Part shown: positions 60,157 to 64,000 of the stretch, piece by piece
How positions within the stretch are numbered: position 1 is the stretch's first letter
Layout: the number at the start of each line of letters is the position of its first letter
Source: Paenibacillus sp. EZ-K15
GTDB lineage: Bacteria > Bacillota > Bacilli > Paenibacillales > Paenibacillaceae
Assembly: GCF_002573715.1 (NCBI RefSeq)
Contig: NZ_PDHM01000012.1
Span: 621,368 to 685,367 of the forward strand
DNA: 64,000 nt
Reading direction: 5' to 3'
Notes under the pieces: model-generated
Told to the model about the DNA's origin: nothing
Database searches by the model: none
The model's input: the letters and a program-made list of their open reading frames with translations, nothing else
Translations under genes and position numbers: made by a program

Positions 60157-61506
60157 ATGTACAAACGATTAAGCGCTATTCTGTTTCCTGTGGCCACAAT
60201 TTTATTGATCGGGGCTCTGGTATGGGGTTATCAAGAGAATAAAGAGAAAAACGCCATATTGATTAATGCGGAGAACCAATACCAACGGGCATTCCATGAC
60301 TTGTCGTACAATATGGACAGGATTCATGCGGAGCTCGGCAATACGCTTGCGGTAAGCTCTACCTCCCAAGGGATGCACCGGAAGGGCTTGATGAATGTAT
60401 GGCGCCTAACCAGCCAGGCTCAGAATGAGATCAGCCAGCTGCCGCTTACGCTCCTTCCTTTCAACAAGACGGAAGAGTTCCTTTCCCGAATTTCGAATTT
60501 TGCTTACAAAACAGGTGTACGTGATTTAACGAAGGAGCCGCTCAGTGAGGGTGAAGTCAAAACGTTGAAATCCTTGTACGCCAACTCTGGTGAAATTACG
60601 AAGGACTTGCAGCATGTGCAGAATAAGGTTATCGCAAACAGTTTGCGCTGGATGGATGTAGAGACGGCTCTGGCTACGAATAAAGTCGAGGACAACTCCA
60701 TTATTGACGGCTTCAAAACGGTGGATAAAAAGGTGGAGTCCTACCCTGAGCTTGACTGGGGACCATCCGTAAGCAGCATTTATGACCGCCGTTCTGTGAA
60801 GCAATTGGCAGGTATGCCGATATCGGAAGCGGATGTGAAGCGTAAAGCGCTGAAGTTCTCGGATGTGGGTAATAATGCCAAAGTACAAGTGACAAAGAAC
60901 GGCAGTGGCACCGAGTGGGTATCTTATACGGCGAAGGTACAACATCCGAAGGGTCATATGCTCAGCATGGACTTTACCGAAAAAGGCGGCCAGCTGATCT
61001 CCTATACGGATGAGCGGAATGTTGGCGCGAAGAAAGCGTCCGTTCAAAATGCTATCGACAAAGCCCAGCAATTCCTGACGAAAAAAGGCTACTCCGACAT
61101 GACGGTTGTTTCGGCGGACCAATATGACAACCTGGCCAACTTCTCCTTTGTCCGCGAAGAGGACGGCGTGCTGATTTACCCTGAAAAAATTACCGTTCGT
61201 TCTGCGCTGGACAATGGGGATGTCATTGGATTCCAGGCCAGCGACTTTGTGTACGAGCATCAGATCAAGCGAGAAATCCCGCAGCCGAAACTTAGTCTTG
61301 CCGAAGCGGAGAAGGTCTTGAATCCTGAGTTCAAAGTGCTCTACCACCGTAAGGCCTTAATCAAAAACGACCGCTCCGAGGATGTTCTGTGTTATGAGTT
61401 TGGCGGGCGAATCAACGGGTCCCAATATCGAATTTACATTAATTCGGATACCGGCCTTGAGGAAACGGTTGAGGTCGTGAAGGATGCACAGGCAGGAATT
61501 AAATAA
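60157..61506 (+). CDS. ypeB: Germination protein YpeB
   Basis: Spore inner-membrane protein that localises and stabilises the cortex-lytic enzyme SleB. The 449 residues have an N-terminal TM segment (about 7-25), a helical region (40-200) and three PepSY-like repeats in the C-terminal half (such as KRKALKFSDV, AIDKAQQFLTKKGY, LSLAEAEKVLNPEF). sleB itself is not adjacent, unlike Bacillus. AAAGGAG lies 11 bases upstream in the hairpin at 60100-60145. Confidence 0.92.
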   Translation: MYKRLSAILFPVATILLIGALVWGYQENKEKNAILINAENQYQRAFHDLSYNMDRIHAELGNTLAVSSTSQGMHRKGLMNVWRLTSQAQNEISQLPLTLLPFNKTEEFLSRISNFAYKTGVRDLTKEPLSEGEVKTLKSLYANSGEITKDLQHVQNKVIANSLRWMDVETALATNKVEDNSIIDGFKTVDKKVESYPELDWGPSVSSIYDRRSVKQLAGMPISEADVKRKALKFSDVGNNAKVQVTKNGSGTEWVSYTAKVQHPKGHMLSMDFTEKGGQLISYTDERNVGAKKASVQNAIDKAQQFLTKKGYSDMTVVSADQYDNLANFSFVREEDGVLIYPEKITVRSALDNGDVIGFQASDFVYEHQIKREIPQPKLSLAEAEKVLNPEFKVLYHRKALIKNDRSEDVLCYEFGGRINGSQYRIYINSDTGLEETVEVVKDAQAGIK

Positions 61507-61525
61507 TCAAAGTATTGCGTGATTC

Positions 61526-61560
61526 AAGCCGGTTCAGGAGATATCCTGAATCGGCTTTTT
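61526..61560 (+). terminator. ypeB terminator
   Basis: AAGCCGGTTCAGGA pairs with TCCTGAATCGGCTT with one wobble, followed by T. Confidence 0.9.
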
Positions 61561-61666
61561 GCTTGGATGAAGGAGCTGAAAGAGCGGGGAGGGTCCCATG
61601 TTTCCCAAGGATAGACAGGATTCGACCTTAATTTGAAGATTTTGTCCTATGGGCCGCGGCATCCCA

Positions 61667-61675
61667 TGATATAAT
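61667..61675 (+). promoter_or_regulatory. Extended -10 promoter for the PilZ gene
   Basis: TGATATAAT, about 39 bases before the start codon; no good -35. Confidence 0.5.
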
Positions 61676-61713
61676 GGAAAATAATGATTATGATGAATTA
61701 GTGGGTGAGCGCA

Positions 61714-62367
61714 TTGTATCCAAAGATTAACGATGTCCTCTATATCCAGTTGGATACGGGGGATGAGAAGGAAGCCAATATTGTATATAAATCCCGCATC
61801 TCCGACATGGATGACGAATCGATGTATATGGAGGTTCCGCTGCAGGAAGGGACGGGCAAGCTGAAAAAGCTGTACATCGGGGACGAGCTGTCCGCTTATT
61901 TTTTAACGGAAGGCGGAGTTAAGAATTTCTTCAATTCCTACGTCCTGAGTCACCATGAGGATATTATCCGTCTGGTTCGCATCAAGAAGCCGGAGCAGGA
62001 TCAAATTACGAAGGTACAGAGAAGAAGCTTCCTAAGGGTGCAAGCCGAGCTCGAGGTAGCAGTCATGACCAAAGACGGCACCCAGTTTTTAGCCAAAACC
62101 GATGATGTCGGCGGCGGTGGCGTATCCTTCTATCTGCAGCCGGATCATACGATTGCGGAAGGGAGTATACTGACATGCTGGATACTCATCCCGTTTAAGA
62201 ACGGCTCCGTGGAGCATGTTCCGTTTGAAGGCGAGGTTGTGAGGGTGAAGGAGCTGCCTACCAATCGACGCATCGTGATGCTGAAGTTTAGTCAGATCGC
62301 AGATATGGAGCGCCAGAAGCTGATTCGTTATTGTTTTGAGAGACAGTTTGATTTTCGCAATCGTTAA
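61714..62367 (+). CDS. ypfA: PilZ-domain c-di-GMP receptor (YpfA/MotI-like)
   Basis: A 217-residue YcgR-type protein: N-terminal domain (1-95) and PilZ domain with the RRSFLRVQ and DDVGGGGVSF motifs that bind c-di-GMP. Such proteins brake the flagellar motor in Bacillus (MotI). TTG 61714 is favoured because GGGTGA lies 5 bases upstream; GTG 61705, in frame, is possible. Confidence 0.88.
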   Translation: MYPKINDVLYIQLDTGDEKEANIVYKSRISDMDDESMYMEVPLQEGTGKLKKLYIGDELSAYFLTEGGVKNFFNSYVLSHHEDIIRLVRIKKPEQDQITKVQRRSFLRVQAELEVAVMTKDGTQFLAKTDDVGGGGVSFYLQPDHTIAEGSILTCWILIPFKNGSVEHVPFEGEVVRVKELPTNRRIVMLKFSQIADMERQKLIRYCFERQFDFRNR

Positions 62368-62430
62368 TGCATAAAAAGGACATGCCGGTGGCACACTATC
62401 CGAAAATTTTGTCCCGGAGGGCTGTCTGCC

Positions 62431-62718
62431 ATGTCAGAAGTAGTAAACGATCAAGACCGTCTGCTTGAAAAAACAAGACTGGAAGTTAAGCATGAAGAGA
62501 AGGGACAAGCTCTGCATGACCGATATGGAATCATGCTGCTTAAGCTGCTGATCTGGCTTGTGCTTGCCCTGGTGATCACCCAGCTGCTATTACATTATGA
62601 GCCTAGCCGGCCCTATATTTCGCCCATTCAGCAGATGGAGGGTGTTCCCGTTAACGAGCCAAATGTAAACGATTGGATGGGGGAAAACACCCCTTCTCTT
62701 TTGCATCACTCTAGCTAG
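62431..62718 (+). CDS. Hypothetical single-pass membrane protein
   Basis: 95 residues with a charged N-terminal part, one hydrophobic segment (about 34-54) and a Pro/Asn-rich tail. GGAGGG precedes the ATG. It takes the position of ypfB in Bacillus but is longer. Function unknown. Confidence 0.72.
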   Translation: MSEVVNDQDRLLEKTRLEVKHEEKGQALHDRYGIMLLKLLIWLVLALVITQLLLHYEPSRPYISPIQQMEGVPVNEPNVNDWMGENTPSLLHHSS

Positions 62719-62729
62719 TGTGGTATAAT
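62701..62729 (+). promoter_or_regulatory. Candidate cmk promoter
   Basis: TTGCAT (62701-62706) and TATAAT (62724-62729), spacer 17. It lies immediately before the terminator at 62739-62760. Confidence 0.5.
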
Positions 62730-62738
62730 TTTCACGTC

Positions 62739-62760
62739 GCAGGCGGGCGCCTGCTTTTTT
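62739..62760 (+). terminator. Terminator before cmk
   Basis: GCAGGC (62739-62744) pairs with GCCTGC (62749-62754) across GGGC, then six T. Confidence 0.85.
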
Positions 62761-62894
62761 CTTGAATTATAAGATTGCGCCTTTGTTTCATCCGCGCTTT
62801 CTTATAAGTTTTCACTAGAGAAACGGTGATCCCGTCCGTAACGGATGGTAAGCCCTTTCGATTTCGAGGTATATGTTTGAGGAGGAATGCCCCG

Positions 62895-63575
62895 TTGGTT
62901 ACGCAGGGGACAGGTTATCGCGACAGAATTAATATTGCCATCGACGGTCCGGCAGGCGCGGGTAAAAGCACTGTAGCGCGTATGGTAGCCAGCAGGCTGC
63001 ATTACATCTACGTGGATACCGGAGCCATGTACAGGGCAGTCACCTGGTTCATGCTGAACCAAGGGATTTCTCCAGAAAATCCCGAAAAAGTGCTTCAACA
63101 TGCACAAAACATGGTGATTGAATTAAAACCGCATGAACATGGTCAAATGGTCTGGCTGAACGGGGAAGACGTCACACCATATATTCGTTCACATCAGGTT
63201 AGTGCAGTGGTATCCCAATATGCACGAATCGAGGGTTTGCGGATAAAGCTTGTCCGTTTACAGCAGCAAATGGCACAAGACAAGGGCGTTGTCATGGATG
63301 GACGTGACATCGGCACAACGGTTTTGCCGGATGCCGAGGTGAAGATTTTCATGACGGCCAGTGTCAAGGAACGTGCTCTCCGCCGCTTCAATGAGTTGAG
63401 TGATGAAGGCATATCGCTGGAACAACTGGAAAGAGATATCGCAGAACGTGACAGGCTTGACCAGGAACGTGAAGTGTCGCCGCTCCGATGCGCAGAGGAT
63501 GCCATCATACTGGATACGACACATATGGATATCAACCAGGTTGTGGAAGCAATTCTTTCATATTGCGAAACTTAA
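62895..63575 (+). CDS. cmk: Cytidylate kinase
   Basis: Phosphorylates CMP and dCMP. The 226 residues show the P-loop GPAGAGKST near residue 19, VDTGAMYRAVTW, MDGRDIGTTVLP and the LID-like RDRLDQEREVSPL. TTG 62895 is chosen because GGAGG (62881-62885) lies 9 bases upstream; the frame extends to 62826 but has no SD there. plsC follows by 21 bases. Confidence 0.94.
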   Translation: MVTQGTGYRDRINIAIDGPAGAGKSTVARMVASRLHYIYVDTGAMYRAVTWFMLNQGISPENPEKVLQHAQNMVIELKPHEHGQMVWLNGEDVTPYIRSHQVSAVVSQYARIEGLRIKLVRLQQQMAQDKGVVMDGRDIGTTVLPDAEVKIFMTASVKERALRRFNELSDEGISLEQLERDIAERDRLDQEREVSPLRCAEDAIILDTTHMDINQVVEAILSYCET

Positions 63576-63596
63576 GTGGGATGGGGAGAAATGGGC

Positions 63597-64000
63597 ATGA
63601 TTTATATTTTTTGCAGAGCGGTGGTCCGCGGTTTGTTCGCTATTCTCTACAGATTCGAATCTGTCGGCGTACATAACATACCTTCAGAAGGCGGCGTGCT
63701 AATCTGCAGCAATCATATTAGCATTCGAGATCCGATATCTGTCGGCATTCACGTCAAGCGCCAGGTTAAGTTCATGGCCAAAGCGGAACTGTTCAACATC
63801 CCGGTGTTCGGATGGCTGGTTCGTCAGCTTGGAGCATTTCCGGTCAAGCGCGGCGGAGTAAGTAAAGATTCGATCAAAACCGCGCTCACGATATTGCGCA
63901 CGGGTGAGATCATGGGCATTTTCCCTGAGGGGACGCGTAATTCCGATTCAACGGCGGCCAAACGGGGTGCGGCAAGCTTCGCTCTCCGCAGCGGGGCGAC
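63597..64000 (+). CDS. plsC: 1-acyl-sn-glycerol-3-phosphate acyltransferase (partial)
   Basis: Phospholipid synthesis acyltransferase; the 3' end is cut by the window edge after 134 codons. The acyltransferase motifs are visible: NHISIRDP near residue 40 and FPEGTR near residue 110. ATG 63597 has GGGGAG (63583-63588) at 8 bases; ATG 63591 is also in frame. Confidence 0.9.
   Translation, partial: MIYIFCRAVVRGLFAILYRFESVGVHNIPSEGGVLICSNHISIRDPISVGIHVKRQVKFMAKAELFNIPVFGWLVRQLGAFPVKRGGVSKDSIKTALTILRTGEIMGIFPEGTRNSDSTAAKRGAASFALRSGA

Noticed and set aside
61598..61636. 12-codon frame with a GGGGAGGG SD upstream of the PilZ gene
   Set aside because: Too short, ends before the mapped -10 of the PilZ promoter, and not obviously connected to ypeB or the PilZ gene.
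1..64000. CRISPR arrays, prophage or insertion-sequence genes, tRNA and rRNA genes
   Set aside because: Scanned for and not seen; the only repeated elements are the short hairpin repeats listed.

Overview
The window looks like a 64 kb stretch of a Paenibacillus chromosome (endospore-forming Firmicute, mid-range GC). The basis is gene content and order: argR-recN-spoIVB-spo0A, nudF-spoIIM-fur-yqzK-xerD, dacF-spoIIAA-spoIIAB-sigF-spoVA-lysA-ppiB, the FMN-riboswitch rib operon, scpA-scpB, dacB-spmA-spmB-rluB-resABCDE, serA, and prsW-ypeB-ypfA-cmk. This is the conserved backbone Bacillus and Paenibacillus share around spo0A and resDE. There are no rRNA or tRNA genes, CRISPR arrays, prophages or insertion sequences that I can see. 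Nearly all genes are on the + strand. Many genes start at GTG or TTG, and several starts were moved downstream of the longest open frame because the Shine-Dalgarno (SD) sequence decides them.

Layout. 1-5.3 kb: arginine regulator, DNA repair (RecN) and sporulation master genes (SpoIVB, Spo0A). 5.3-10.8 kb: a likely accessory sugar island with a divergent ArsR-type regulator, a lipoprotein binding protein, two permeases and a GH43 arabinosidase-like enzyme, behind a promoter that carries a consensus-matching cre box and repeated GTTAAT half-sites. 11-20 kb: small housekeeping genes, then a branched-chain 2-oxoacid dehydrogenase operon (lpdV-bkdAA-bkdAB-bkdB) followed by lipB, a 33-codon Prli42-like gene and a PepT-like peptidase. 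20-27 kb: a TPR-like protein, a MciZ-like FtsZ inhibitor, nudF, an EndoQ homologue, spoIIM, fur, yqzK, xerD and purine nucleoside phosphorylase. 27-35 kb: tandem hairpin repeats, then the forespore cluster dacF-spoIIA-sigF-spoVAA/AB/AF, lysA and ppiB. 35-40 kb: thioesterase, then the FMN riboswitch and ribD-ribE-ribBA-ribH. 40-53 kb: scpAB, a DUF2953/YtfJ pair, dacB-spmAB, an amidase-like protein, rluB and the res operon. 53-64 kb: serA behind a T-box, CPBP protease, metallophosphoesterase, polysaccharide deacetylase, mecA, prsW, a small zinc ribbon, ypeB, a PilZ protein, cmk and the start of plsC.

The main themes are sporulation and germination (about 15 genes), RNA-level control (FMN riboswitch, serine T-box, many intrinsic terminators, three hairpins that involve the SD or start codon), and cytochrome biogenesis with its redox two-component system. 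Three genes too short for routine ORF calling were recovered by eye: Prli42-like (18567-18668, -), MciZ-like (21308-21466, -) and a 48-residue zinc ribbon (59921-60067, +) that sits where Bacillus has sleB. The most interesting leads are a Lys in place of the first catalytic Arg of XerD, the SD-sequestering hairpins around the zinc ribbon and ypeB, a structured ribBA-ribH intergenic region, and a parS-like 16-mer inside an inverted repeat between resE and serA. I did not find a clear new multi-gene system.
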